The position numbers and the translations under genes are program-made. This document shows, piece after piece, positions 25,169 to 33,629 of a stretch of DNA of 64,000 nt; the first letter of the stretch is position 1, and each line of letters starts with the position of its first letter. Source of the DNA: an uncultured Olsenella sp. (GTDB lineage: Bacteria; Actinomycetota; Coriobacteriia; Coriobacteriales; Atopobiaceae); assembly GCA_949287905.1 (NCBI GenBank), contig CASEHX010000012.1:18017-82016 (forward strand), in the 5' to 3' direction. Below the pieces are notes generated by a model. The model ran no database searches and was not told where the DNA came from. It saw nothing but the letters and a program-made list of their open reading frames with translations.

Positions 25169-25406
25169 GATGCCCCCTCCGTAAGGCCCAAACGGTCGGT
25201 AGGGGCATTCTCCGCTCACATCATGTCAACGCACTTGTCTAATTGAGAAACCGTGTCATGAATCTTTTCGAGCCTTGCAGACATCTGACAAGCTCCGTGC
25301 CTTCGCAGCAAGAGCGTCGTATGAGATACAGCATCTTGTATCAGTTACTGTATCCATCTCTCACACTTCCTTCACAGATGGAAAGGTATTTGATTGCAAT
25401 CCTGTT

Positions 25407-26546
25407 CTAAAGAACGATGTCGGGGTCCAAAGTGCGGGCGCTTTCGCGCATCTCCGCCGCGAGCGCAAGGTAGCAGCGGAGGCGCTCGTCGGAAAAGGCG
25501 CCCCCCAGATGCTGGGCAACAACGGCGCAGCCGGGCTCATGCGTATGGGTGCAGTCGTTGAATCGGCACTCGAGCGCCGCGGCGGCGATCTCGGGAAACG
25601 CCTTGGCAAGGCCTCGCTCATGCCCCACCAGGGGCAGGCTCCGAAGACCGGGCACGTCCGCAATCACCCCGGCACCCGGAAGACGCACCATGACGCGAGA
25701 GACCGTGGTGTGACGACCCGCGTCGTCCTTCTCGCGCACCTCTCCCGTGGCGAGCGCCTCATGACCGAGAAGGGCATTGAGCAGCGTGGACTTTCCCGCA
25801 CCCGACTCGCCGAGGATCATCGCGCAGCTCTGGGGCGGCACGCAGGCGCGCACCTCCTCCACGCCGGTCCCCGTGGCAGACGACGTCACGATCACGCGCA
25901 CGTCGTCGCCAACAAGACGGCGCACGCGCTCCACCTCCGCCGCAAGGGCCTCCTCCTCGGCGCGATCCGCCTTGGTGAGCACGACGACGGGAACAAGACC
26001 GCAGTCGCGCGCCAGCACGAGCGAGCGCGCGACGCGTCCGAGCAGCAGCTCACCGACGCCAAGCGGCTGCACCACAAGAATGGTGTCCACATTGGCGGCA
26101 AGAACCTGACGCTCCCCGCGACTGCGACCACGCCAGCGCTCGAAGCTCGTGCGCCGCGGAAGCACGCGCTCGATGACGCCCATGTCATGGCCAGGCGCAC
26201 GACGAACGGCAACGCAGTCGCCCACGGCGGGCAACAGACCGTCGTCCTTCTCGGCGTTCTGCTTTGCAAAGTTCACGGAGTGCTCGGCCCGGAAAGCGTC
26301 CGCGGCAGTGACCACGAGCGGATAGCCGCGGTCGAGACGCACCACAAACCCGAGCGCCATCTCTTCCGCGTTTTCCGCCGTGGCGAGAAACGCGTCGAAG
26401 GAGGAGCGCTGCGCGTCATCGAGCCGCAGGTCATCAAAGGCGGGCAGGTCGTGCAGGGCGTCTATTGCGGGAAGGGTGATCTGCTGCTGACGGCTCGCCC
26501 GCCGCTTGCGCGACGTCGCCGTCGACCGCTGACCCCGCTTTGCCAC
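25407..26546 (-). CDS. rsgA: Ribosome small-subunit-dependent GTPase RsgA
   Basis: A 379-residue circularly permuted GTPase that assists late 30S maturation. It has an OB-fold start, then the permuted G motifs: G4 VLTKAD, G1 GESGAGKSTLLN, the switch RHTTVSR, G3 DVPGLRSL, and the C-terminal zinc knuckle C-x5-C-x-H-x4-C (CRFNDCTHTHEPGC). GTG at 26546 has GGGAGG seven bases upstream; the upstream ATG lies in sequence unlike the family. It is a single-gene unit, divergent from the GntP-like gene. A spur of Arg/Lys at the N-terminus may bind rRNA. Confidence 0.93.
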   Translation of the reverse strand: MAKRGQRSTATSRKRRASRQQQITLPAIDALHDLPAFDDLRLDDAQRSSFDAFLATAENAEEMALGFVVRLDRGYPLVVTAADAFRAEHSVNFAKQNAEKDDGLLPAVGDCVAVRRAPGHDMGVIERVLPRRTSFERWRGRSRGERQVLAANVDTILVVQPLGVGELLLGRVARSLVLARDCGLVPVVVLTKADRAEEEALAAEVERVRRLVGDDVRVIVTSSATGTGVEEVRACVPPQSCAMILGESGAGKSTLLNALLGHEALATGEVREKDDAGRHTTVSRVMVRLPGAGVIADVPGLRSLPLVGHERGLAKAFPEIAAAALECRFNDCTHTHEPGCAVVAQHLGGAFSDERLRCYLALAAEMRESARTLDPDIVL

Positions 26547-26788
26547 GCACGACCTCCCTCTGCCGTCGTCATCCTCGGCAATCTTACCGCAGTTGGCGCG
26601 GCATGTGCCGGAAGCGACACCCAGCTTTCGCGCGAAGGCCCGTCCCGAGGCCACACCTCGTCGTGCGTCGGCACCGCAGCGTGTCTACCGTGTAACGCGT
26701 TGGCATCGAGGCGTTTTCAGGTTTCCCGCCCGGTGTCCCCCTCCCGTAGACTTGCACAATCCAGCAGCACTCTCGGATTGGAGCCCTC

Positions 26789-28099
26789 ATGCTCGGCATC
26801 GCCGGACTCGCCCTCGCCGTCGTCGCCATCGTCGCCCTCATCTGGCGCGGCTGGCACATGGTCGTGGTCTCGCTCGTCGCCTCGCTCATCGTCATCCTCG
26901 CCAACGGGATGGACGTCCTCTCCGCCATCAACGAGAGCTATATGGGCGACATGGCGGCCTTTGTGGGGAGCTGGTTCCTGCTCTTTGCCCTCGGGTCCGT
27001 CTTTGGGCGCGTCATGGGCGACTCCGGCGCCTCGGCGGGCATCGCGAGCAGCATGCTGCGCCTCGTGGGCGAGAAACACGCGCTGCTCGTGATCATGGTC
27101 ACGGGACTCGTGCTCTCCTACGGCGGCATCAGCGCGTTCATCATCGCGTTCTCGGTCTACCCCATCGCCGCGGAGCTCTTCGAGCGGGCGGACATCCCCA
27201 AGAAGCTCATCGTTGCCGCCATCATGGTCTGCCCCGCCACGCTCGGCATGGTCATGATGCCGGGCATCCCCTCCACGCAGAACCTCATCCCCGCGAGCTT
27301 CCTCGGGACAGACGCCTATGCGGGCGCGCTGCTCGGCGTCATCTGCTCCGTGGTGATGTTCGTGCTTTCCTACGCCTACCTGCAGTGGGAGATCGGGCGC
27401 TGCCGCAGGCGCGGAGAGCACTTCTCCCCCAGCCCCGGAGAGACGCTCTCGCGCCCGGACGACGCCAGCACCCCGCCCGTCTGGGCGTGCTTCGCGCCGA
27501 TCGCGCTTCTCGTGGTGCTGGTCTTCGTGCTGCAGCGTGCGGCGTCGATGTCCGCCACCGACGCCGTGACCGTCTCGATGCTCGCTTCGGTAATCGCGGC
27601 GTGCCTGCTCTACCGCGGGCGGCTGGCAAACGTCAAGCGTGCCATCGGCGAGTCCTGCACGAGCGGCCTGAGCTCGCTCGTCTCTGTTGCCGCCATCATG
27701 GGCTTTGGTGGTGTGGTGGTTGCCTCTCCCGCCTACCAGGGCATCATCGAGGCGCTCATGTCCACGAGCCTGAACCCCCTCTGGCAGGGCTTCATCACGA
27801 TCTTTGCCATCGCCGGCATCACGGGCTCGGCCATCGGGGCGCTCAACATCTACCTCGGCAGCATGGCGCAGACGCTGCTGGCAACCGGACTCGACCCGGC
27901 GATGATGCACCGCGTGCTCTGCATGGCCTCCGTGGGGCCGGCCACGCTGCTGCCCCACACCTCGGCGATGCTCGCCGCAAACCAGGCCGCCAAGACCGAG
28001 GTCCGCGACACGTACCGCTACGTGCTCGTCTCGTGCGCGCTGCTGCCGATCGTGGTATCGCTTCTGGGCATGGCGCTCGGCCTCGCCGGTGTGGCGTAG
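26789..28099 (+). CDS. GntP-family carboxylate permease
   Basis: A 436-residue membrane protein with about twelve hydrophobic segments. The GntP-like layout shows GSVFGRVMGDSGASAGIA (about 71-88), CPATLGMVMMPGIPSTQNLIP after the fourth helix, and the second-half GFGGVVVASPAYQ and ALNIYLGSM. The family imports gluconate and related hydroxy-acids with H+. A hydrophilic loop near residues 208-228 separates the halves. Substrate is unknown; the gene stands alone next to rsgA. The ATG at 26789 is preceded by a GGAG. Confidence 0.82.
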   Translation: MLGIAGLALAVVAIVALIWRGWHMVVVSLVASLIVILANGMDVLSAINESYMGDMAAFVGSWFLLFALGSVFGRVMGDSGASAGIASSMLRLVGEKHALLVIMVTGLVLSYGGISAFIIAFSVYPIAAELFERADIPKKLIVAAIMVCPATLGMVMMPGIPSTQNLIPASFLGTDAYAGALLGVICSVVMFVLSYAYLQWEIGRCRRRGEHFSPSPGETLSRPDDASTPPVWACFAPIALLVVLVFVLQRAASMSATDAVTVSMLASVIAACLLYRGRLANVKRAIGESCTSGLSSLVSVAAIMGFGGVVVASPAYQGIIEALMSTSLNPLWQGFITIFAIAGITGSAIGALNIYLGSMAQTLLATGLDPAMMHRVLCMASVGPATLLPHTSAMLAANQAAKTEVRDTYRYVLVSCALLPIVVSLLGMALGLAGVA

Positions 28100-28400
28100 G
28101 ACCGGCGTCCGCCGCAATCGGGTGCCGGGGCAGTATTTCTCGTCCGCTATGTCACCTTGAGGCTCGCTCGAGGGGAGTTTTCTCGCCAGGCGCCCAACTC
28201 GAGCTTCTCGAAGAAGCAAATCCGCAGGTCGCAGCCATTCGGCTGGCCAACCTCCCTCGCCGGGGAACAGAAATCCCCCCAGACGGGGCCTAAAGTGACA
28301 CAGCTCGCCCGGAATTCCGCCTCGACGCACCTCCCCGCGATGGCCTCGCGGCAAGACCGCCCGCGCCGCGGGTAGGCTGGGAATGCAACAGATGGCGCGT

Positions 28401-28552
28401 GGGACGCGCGCGACCTCGGGACGTGCGACGCGGCGCGACTTCGGGACGTGGGACGCGGCACGACTTGGGGACGTGGGACGCGGCGCGACTTGGGGACGTG
28501 GGACGCGGCGCGACTTGGGGACGTGGGACGCGGCACGACCTCGGGACGTGGT
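28401..28552. repeat. 25-bp tandem repeat
   Basis: GGGACGTG-GGACGCGGC-RCGACYTS recurs every 25 bp, with GGGACG at 28418, 28443, 28468, 28493, 28518 and 28543, and a partial unit at 28401. Copies are nearly identical, which suggests recent expansion. Read as protein, the repeat gives low-complexity Arg/Gly sequence on both strands, so coding is unlikely. Confidence 0.9.
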
Positions 28553-28554
28553 CT

Positions 28555-28665
28555 AAATCCCGACCTATGGCAGAAATCGACTGCCATAGGTCGCGATTCT
28601 GAGCAGCTGGCGAGAAGAACCGCAGGTCGCAGATTCCACGCTGTGCCATAGGTCGCATTTTTGCG
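28555..28665. repeat. 63-bp dispersed repeat, family C (copy 2)
   Basis: This matches the unit downstream of kup: an inverted CGACCTATGGCA arm at 28561, CATAGGTCGCG (AGGTCG at 28588), GGCGAGAAGAACCGCAGGTCGC (28624) and CATAGGTCGC again (28650). The 36- and 26-bp spacings equal those in copy 1 within one base. Confidence 0.75.
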
Positions 28666-28689
28666 CACGAAGCCCCGGGCGCGGTAACG

Positions 28690-28920
28690 CATCGCGAAAC
28701 AGGGCTCGTCTCAGCCTCGTGGCGGCAACGCATCGCGAAACAGGGCTCGTCTCAGCTCCTGGCGCAGCAAAGCTTTACGAAACGCGGCTCGTCTCAGTCT
28801 GACAGCCCGTTTCGGCTGAGACGAGCCCCCTTTCGTCAACCGAGAAACCCGCCACGCTGAGACGAGCCTCCTTGAGGATGAAGGCGTTGCTGTAGCGAGA
28901 AGCCACCGCGCTGAGATGAG
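28690..28920. repeat. Convergent 41-bp-period array, family B (copy 1)
   Basis: CTCGTCTCAG occurs at 28705, 28746 and 28788, then the reverse complement CTGAGACGAG at 28816 and 28857, and CTGAGATGAG at 28911. Steps are 41-42 bp within arms except the last. The inner copies face each other across 28798-28816. Confidence 0.85.
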
Positions 28921-28956
28921 CCCTTCCACGCGCACCAGAGCGCACCCGCACAAAAT

Positions 28957-28982
28957 AGGCCCCGCCGGCGAAGGCGGGGCCT
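28957..28982 (-). terminator. Terminator of the calcium ATPase gene
   Basis: AGGCCCCGCC and GGCGGGGCCT form a 10-bp stem with a six-base loop, followed on the minus strand by TATTTTG. Confidence 0.85.
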
Positions 28983-29011
28983 GGGCAAAGCGTTGTCGCG
29001 AGAAGAGCGGT

Positions 29012-31696
29012 TTACTTGTCCTTCTCCACCGCGCGCATGACGGCCTTGTAGACCTCCATGATCGGGATGATCAGGAACGCCAGGCCAAGGGCCGCACCGA
29101 GAGCCTCCATCGGCAGCTCCATGAAGCCGAACATCTCGGCGAGGAACGGAACCTCAACGACGATGACGGTGAGGATGAAGGCAAGGATGGCGGCGCCCCA
29201 GAGCCACTTGTTCTGCTTGGGCATGCTGAACAGCGACGCACGACGGCTGCGCATGTTGAAGCAGTGGAAGATCTCCACCATGGACAGGGTGATGAACGCC
29301 ATGGTGACGCCCTCCTCGTCGGCGGTGCCGGCGATCATGTCCGCGATGTCGATGTATCCCATATCAAAGTAGACGCCCACGAAGAACGAGGCCAGAACGA
29401 GGATGGTGATCACAACGCCCTGGAAGACGATGTCGACGCCCATGCCACCCGCGAAGACGCCGTCGGAAGCCTTGCGCGGCTTGCGCTTCATGATGTCGCC
29501 CTCGGCCTCCTCCATGCCGAGCGCGAGCGCCGGGAAGCAGTCCGTGATGAGGTTGATCCAGAGCAGCTGCACCGGCTGGAAGATCGTGAAGCCCACGAGC
29601 GTGGCCACGAAGACCGAGAGGACCTCGGCGATGTTGGCGGAGAGCAGGAACTGGATGACCTTGCGGATGTTGTCGTAGATGCGACGACCCTCTTCGCACG
29701 CGTTGATGATCGTGGCGAAGTTGTCGTCCGCGAGGACCATGTCGGCCACGTTCTTGGTGACGTCGGTGCCGGTGATGCCCATGCCCACGCCGATGTCGGC
29801 GCGCTTGATGGACGGGGCGTCGTTCACGCCGTCGCCGGTCATGGCCACGATCATGCCGCGGCCCTTCCAGGCGTCGACGATGCGGGCCTTGTGCTCGGGC
29901 TGGACGCGGGCGTAGACGCTGTACTGGGTGACGGCGTCCTTGAAGTCCTCGTCGGAGATCTTGTCGAGCTGGGAGCCGGTGATGGCCTCGGAGGCGTCCT
30001 TGCAGATGCCGAGGTTCTTGGCGATGGCCACGGCGGTGTCGATGTGGTCGCCGGTGATCATGACCGGACGGATGCCGGCCTCCTTGGCCTCGGCGATGGC
30101 CGGGGCGACCTCGGGACGCTCGGGGTCGATCATGCCGGAGAGGCCCAGGAAGGTGAGGTCGTGCTCGAGCGCCTCGGGACTGCAGTCAGCGGGCTGCGCC
30201 TTGTGCGTGCGCATGGCGGAGGCGAGCACGCGCAGCGCCTGGTTGGCCATGTCCTTGTTGGCCGCCATGATCTTCTCGCGGCGGGCGTCCGTGAGCTTCT
30301 CTACGGAGCCGTCGGCGTTCATGACCGTGGTGCAGCGGCCGAGAACCACGTCGGGGCCGCCCTTGGTGTACTGCTCGAAGGTGCCCTCGGGGGTCTTCAC
30401 CACGACGGACATCATCTTGCGGCCGGAGTCGAACGGGGCCTCGCCCACGCGCGGGTACTTGTCGGCGTTGCCGCCCTCGTAGAAGCCGAGCTTGGCCGCG
30501 TCGTTGACGAGCGCGCACTCGGTGGGCTCGCCCACGGACTCGCCCTTCTCAGGGTCCCACTTGGCGTCGGAGCAGAGGGCCATGGCGCGGACGTGCAGGT
30601 CGTCGGGACCCTCGACCTCGTGCTTGACGACGGTCATCTTGTTCTGGGTGAGCGTGCCGGTCTTGTCCGAGCAGATGATCTGGGTGCAGCCGAGGGTCTC
30701 GACGGCGGTCATCTTGCGGATGATGGCCTGGCGCTTGGACATCTTGGTGACGCCCATGGAGAGCACGATCGTGACCACGGCCACGAGGCCCTCGGGGATG
30801 GCGGCGACGGCCAGCGACACGGCGACCATGAAGGTGTCGAGGATCATCTCGGGGTTGGAGCCGAGCTCACCGCCGTGGCGGATGAGGTCGACGGCGAAGA
30901 TGATCACGCAGATTGCCAGCACCAGCTTGGTGAGAATGCCGGAGAGCTCGTTGAGCTTGATCTGGAGCGGGGTGAGCTCCTTCTTGGCGGTGGTGAGGGC
31001 GTCGGCGATCTTGCCCATCTCGGTCTTCATGCCGGTAGCGGCGACGACGGCCTTGCCGCGGCCGTAGACCACGGTGGAGCCCATGTAGCACATGTTCTTG
31101 CGGTCGCCGAGGGGCACGTCGTCAGTGTCGGAGGCAAGCGTGATGGGGTCGGTGTGCTTCTCGACGGGCACGGACTCGCCGGTGAGGGCCGCCTCCTCGA
31201 TCTTCATCGAGGCGCTCTCGAGGATGCGGCAGTCAGCGGGCACGGAGTCGCCGGCCTCCAGCAGGACCACGTCGCCGGGGACGAGGTCGGCGGAGGGCAG
31301 GTGAACCATCTTGCCGTCGCGAATGACCTTGGACTGCGCTGCGCTCATCTGCTGCAGGGCCTCGAGCGCCTGCTCGGACTTGGCCTCCTGGACCACGCCG
31401 AGCACGGAGTTGATGATGACGACCGCCATGATGATGATGACGTCCGCCCACTCGGGCTCGCCTTGGATCACGCCCGTTATTGCGGAGATGAAGGCCGCCA
31501 CGATGAGCATGATGACCATCGGGTCGGCCATCTGCTCGAAGAAGCGCTTCCAGAGCGGGGTCTTCTCCTCCTTCTCCAGTTCGTTGTGCCCGTACTGCGA
31601 CAGACGGCTCGACGCCTCCGCCGCGGTCAGGCCGCTCTCCTCGTTAGAGGAAAGCTCGCCCAGGACCTTGTCCTTGGACTCTAGGTACTCCTTCAT
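29012..31696 (-). CDS. P2A-type calcium-transporting ATPase
   Basis: An 894-residue P-type ATPase. It has LTGESVPVEK in the A domain, the phosphorylation site DKTGTLTQNK, PEGL in the fourth membrane helix (the Ca2+ ligand helix of SERCA/PMR1-type pumps), MITGDH and TGDGVNDAPSIKRADIGVGM. About ten membrane helices are present in the 2+2+6 arrangement. It would export Ca2+ (or Mn2+) from the cytosol. Length matches bacterial LMCA1-like pumps (about 880 aa). The ATG at 31696 has GGAGGGGAACTGA upstream. The 140 bp to the MFS gene hold no clear signal beyond a possible TAGAAT. Confidence 0.93.
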   Translation of the reverse strand: MKEYLESKDKVLGELSSNEESGLTAAEASSRLSQYGHNELEKEEKTPLWKRFFEQMADPMVIMLIVAAFISAITGVIQGEPEWADVIIIMAVVIINSVLGVVQEAKSEQALEALQQMSAAQSKVIRDGKMVHLPSADLVPGDVVLLEAGDSVPADCRILESASMKIEEAALTGESVPVEKHTDPITLASDTDDVPLGDRKNMCYMGSTVVYGRGKAVVAATGMKTEMGKIADALTTAKKELTPLQIKLNELSGILTKLVLAICVIIFAVDLIRHGGELGSNPEMILDTFMVAVSLAVAAIPEGLVAVVTIVLSMGVTKMSKRQAIIRKMTAVETLGCTQIICSDKTGTLTQNKMTVVKHEVEGPDDLHVRAMALCSDAKWDPEKGESVGEPTECALVNDAAKLGFYEGGNADKYPRVGEAPFDSGRKMMSVVVKTPEGTFEQYTKGGPDVVLGRCTTVMNADGSVEKLTDARREKIMAANKDMANQALRVLASAMRTHKAQPADCSPEALEHDLTFLGLSGMIDPERPEVAPAIAEAKEAGIRPVMITGDHIDTAVAIAKNLGICKDASEAITGSQLDKISDEDFKDAVTQYSVYARVQPEHKARIVDAWKGRGMIVAMTGDGVNDAPSIKRADIGVGMGITGTDVTKNVADMVLADDNFATIINACEEGRRIYDNIRKVIQFLLSANIAEVLSVFVATLVGFTIFQPVQLLWINLITDCFPALALGMEEAEGDIMKRKPRKASDGVFAGGMGVDIVFQGVVITILVLASFFVGVYFDMGYIDIADMIAGTADEEGVTMAFITLSMVEIFHCFNMRSRRASLFSMPKQNKWLWGAAILAFILTVIVVEVPFLAEMFGFMELPMEALGAALGLAFLIIPIMEVYKAVMRAVEKDK

Positions 31697-31836
31697 TCAG
31701 TTCCCCTCCTGGGAATTCGGCGCCCGGCAGATTGATGCCCGATCATAATTCCCCAGGAAGGGGCAAGGGCCCATCAAGGCTGCCATGCCGGACGCATGGA
31801 CAAGAAACACGACGCCTATTCTACCCGACGCCGAGC

Positions 31837-33024
31837 TTACATTTCATTGGCCTCTTTACCAGCCAGACGGTTTCTCCCAACCCTGCCAAAGAGCACGGCA
31901 ACCGCGACCGCCGCCGGTGCCGAGACCATGAGCGCCGGGAAGAACCACGCGAGGTCAACCGCGCCAAAGAGCGCGCCGCCGATCACGGGCCCCAGCGTCA
32001 TGCCCACGTCAAAGCCCATGTAGTACGTGCTGTTGGCAAGGCCCACGTGCTCGGCCCCCACCGCGCGGACCGCCGTGGACTGGCAGACCGAGCACATGAC
32101 GCCGTAGCCGCCGGCCATGAGCGGCGCCGCGAGCAGGAGTCCCACCGCGTCCGTCATGGTGGCGAGAAGCACGAGCGACGCCGCGGAAGACACGCCCGAC
32201 GCCACCACGAAGGGCACGAACCCCACCCGGTCGAACGCACGGCCGAGAAGGACGCGCAGAGCCATGAGCGACACGGCGTAGACCGTGAAGAAGGCGCCCG
32301 TGGGGACGTCGAGCCCCCGTGCCTCCGCGTAGCTCACGAGAAACGACTGCGTAGCCATGTACGGGATCGTGAAGAGCGCCACCACCACGGCCGCCGGGAC
32401 GGCGCGACGGTCGAGCAGGCTCAGCCGGGGGCGCGCGTCCTTCTCGCCCCGAGCGCCCTGAGCGCCCCGCACGGCTCCCCCGTCACGGACGAGGAGGATC
32501 CCCACGAGCGAGAGCGCGGCGAAGGCGGCGGAGAGGCCGAGCGCCGGGCGATACCCCAGCGCGTCCGCGACCCCGATGCCCAGCGCCGGGCCCACCGCCA
32601 TGCCGAGGGCGTTCATGAGGCCAAAGATTCCCATCCCCTGCCCCAGCCGCTCGGGCGGGAGCGTCTGGGCAAACCACGTGGACATGCACACCGAGCAGAG
32701 CGAGTACCCCGCCCCGTTGGCGAGCCGCATGACGGCGAGAAGGGCGGTGTTCGGCGCCAGCGCCTGCCCGAGCGCGGTCACGAGCATGAGGGACGCGCCC
32801 GCAAGCGCGAGGCGGCGCTTGGGGAGGCGGTCGGCGAGGTTGCCGGCGACGGGGCGCACCACGAGGGAGCAGGCGTTCATGAGAGCGGTGAGGACGCCCA
32901 TCATCGCGGCGGTGGCGCCGAGCGCCCCGGCAAAGCCCGCGACGAGCGGGTTCGCGAGCATCGTGCTCGCGAGGTAGCAGAACGTCGCGGCAAGAAGCAC
33001 CACGCCGTCGCGCGTCAGCAGCAT
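31837..33024 (-). CDS. MFS transporter
   Basis: A 395-residue protein with twelve hydrophobic segments, the loop 2-3 motif GNLADRLPKRRL (an MFS motif A variant) and its second-half echo GRAFDRVGF. It is probably a drug or metabolite exporter of the DHA1 type. A charged central loop (about 190-210, Gly/Arg/Ala) separates the halves. The ATG at 33024 is preceded by GGGGAGGTGAGGAG. It lies downstream of the acid-sugar locus on the same strand but beyond a terminator-like hairpin, so a role in that pathway is unproven. Confidence 0.85.
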   Translation of the reverse strand: MLLTRDGVVLLAATFCYLASTMLANPLVAGFAGALGATAAMMGVLTALMNACSLVVRPVAGNLADRLPKRRLALAGASLMLVTALGQALAPNTALLAVMRLANGAGYSLCSVCMSTWFAQTLPPERLGQGMGIFGLMNALGMAVGPALGIGVADALGYRPALGLSAAFAALSLVGILLVRDGGAVRGAQGARGEKDARPRLSLLDRRAVPAAVVVALFTIPYMATQSFLVSYAEARGLDVPTGAFFTVYAVSLMALRVLLGRAFDRVGFVPFVVASGVSSAASLVLLATMTDAVGLLLAAPLMAGGYGVMCSVCQSTAVRAVGAEHVGLANSTYYMGFDVGMTLGPVIGGALFGAVDLAWFFPALMVSAPAAVAVAVLFGRVGRNRLAGKEANEM

Positions 33025-33042
33025 CTCCTCACCTCCCCTCAC

Positions 33043-33086
33043 GCGACGGGGGCGGAGGAGACGTGACCGCTCCGCCCCCCTGTCGC
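33043..33086 (-). terminator. Hairpin after the YhcH-type gene
   Basis: GCGACGGGGGCGGAG and CTCCGCCCCCCTGTCGC pair over 15 bp with a loop of about 12 nt. There is no U-run, so it may be a weak terminator or an mRNA-stabilising stem. Confidence 0.6.
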
Positions 33087-33093
33087 GGTAACG

Positions 33094-33582
33094 CTAGACC
33101 TCGTCCCAGAACTGGTCGCCCACGACCTTGAAGCAGATCTTCTTGATCGCTCCGGGCTCCGCACCCGGGGTCACGAGGTTGGGCATGTGCGGCTCGCCGA
33201 TCATGAAGACGGCAAAGCGCCCGCCGGCGAGGCACCCCTCGAGGAGGTCGTCGTTGCCCTCGGCCGCGTGGCAGTAGCCCTTGTCCGTGGCCTCGTCGAA
33301 GTCACCGGCGGGCACCGTGGCGCCCGGGGTGGTCTTGAAGCACTCGGCGCCCTCGAGGTCGATCTGGACGTCCATGTACTTGCGGTGCGTCTCGAAGCGG
33401 GCGTCCTTCTCGTACTTGGTGCTCGCGTTCATGACGTTGGCGTAGACGCGGTTGCCGTCGATCTGGGTGATGCCGAGCGGCAGGTCGGCGGGGTCGTTCT
33501 GACCCAGCCAGTCGATGAGCACGTCGAGGCCGCGGGAAAGTCCGCGATAGAGCCCGATGGCGCCCAGTCCGTCATAGATCAT
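33094..33582 (-). CDS. YhcH/YjgK/YiaL-family protein (DUF386)
   Basis: A 162-residue cupin-like protein. It has the conserved HRKYMDVQIDLEGAE (about 68-82) with the metal-ligand His and Glu, a GDFDEATD segment and FMIGEPHMPN with the C-terminal metal-ligand His. E. coli YhcH is encoded with the sialic acid genes and EbgC with a beta-galactosidase; the family is believed to handle sugar anomers or epimers. Here it closes the leftward operon behind the sialidase-like gene. The ATG at 33582 follows GAGGAGAACACC, and a perfect TTTGTC-N-GACAAA palindrome lies 16 bp upstream of it. Confident family, unknown substrate. Confidence 0.88.
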   Translation of the reverse strand: MIYDGLGAIGLYRGLSRGLDVLIDWLGQNDPADLPLGITQIDGNRVYANVMNASTKYEKDARFETHRKYMDVQIDLEGAECFKTTPGATVPAGDFDEATDKGYCHAAEGNDDLLEGCLAGGRFAVFMIGEPHMPNLVTPGAEPGAIKKICFKVVGDQFWDEV

Positions 33583-33597
33583 GGTGTTCTCCTCTCG

Positions 33598-33610
33598 TTT
33601 GTCTGACAAA
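33598..33610. promoter_or_regulatory. Palindromic operator candidate (site 1)
   Basis: TTTGTCTGACAAA is a perfect palindrome around one base, immediately upstream of the YhcH gene start. It resembles operators of GntR/FCD-type repressors (TTGTC-N-GACAA). Related sites precede the permease and the kinase. Confidence 0.6.
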
Positions 33611-33629
33611 CCCTGTCAAGGTCACGCGA

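Larger units (their letters stand above)
28190..28956. other. Intergenic repeat-rich region
   Basis: The 911-bp gap between the GntP-like gene and the calcium ATPase has no convincing gene. From left to right it holds a lone CGCAGGTCGCAG (28.2 kb), six 25-bp tandem repeats, a second copy of the 63-bp unit, a CTGAGACGAGCC array and a terminator. Open frames across it have no family resemblance and follow the repeats. Confidence 0.75.

Noticed and set aside
25275..27092. 605-residue + strand frame
   Set aside because: It is antisense to rsgA and runs into the GntP-like gene in another frame.
28147..28733. Open frames across the 25-bp repeat
   Set aside because: Translation gives only repeat-driven Arg/Pro/Ser sequence, with no start context or homology.
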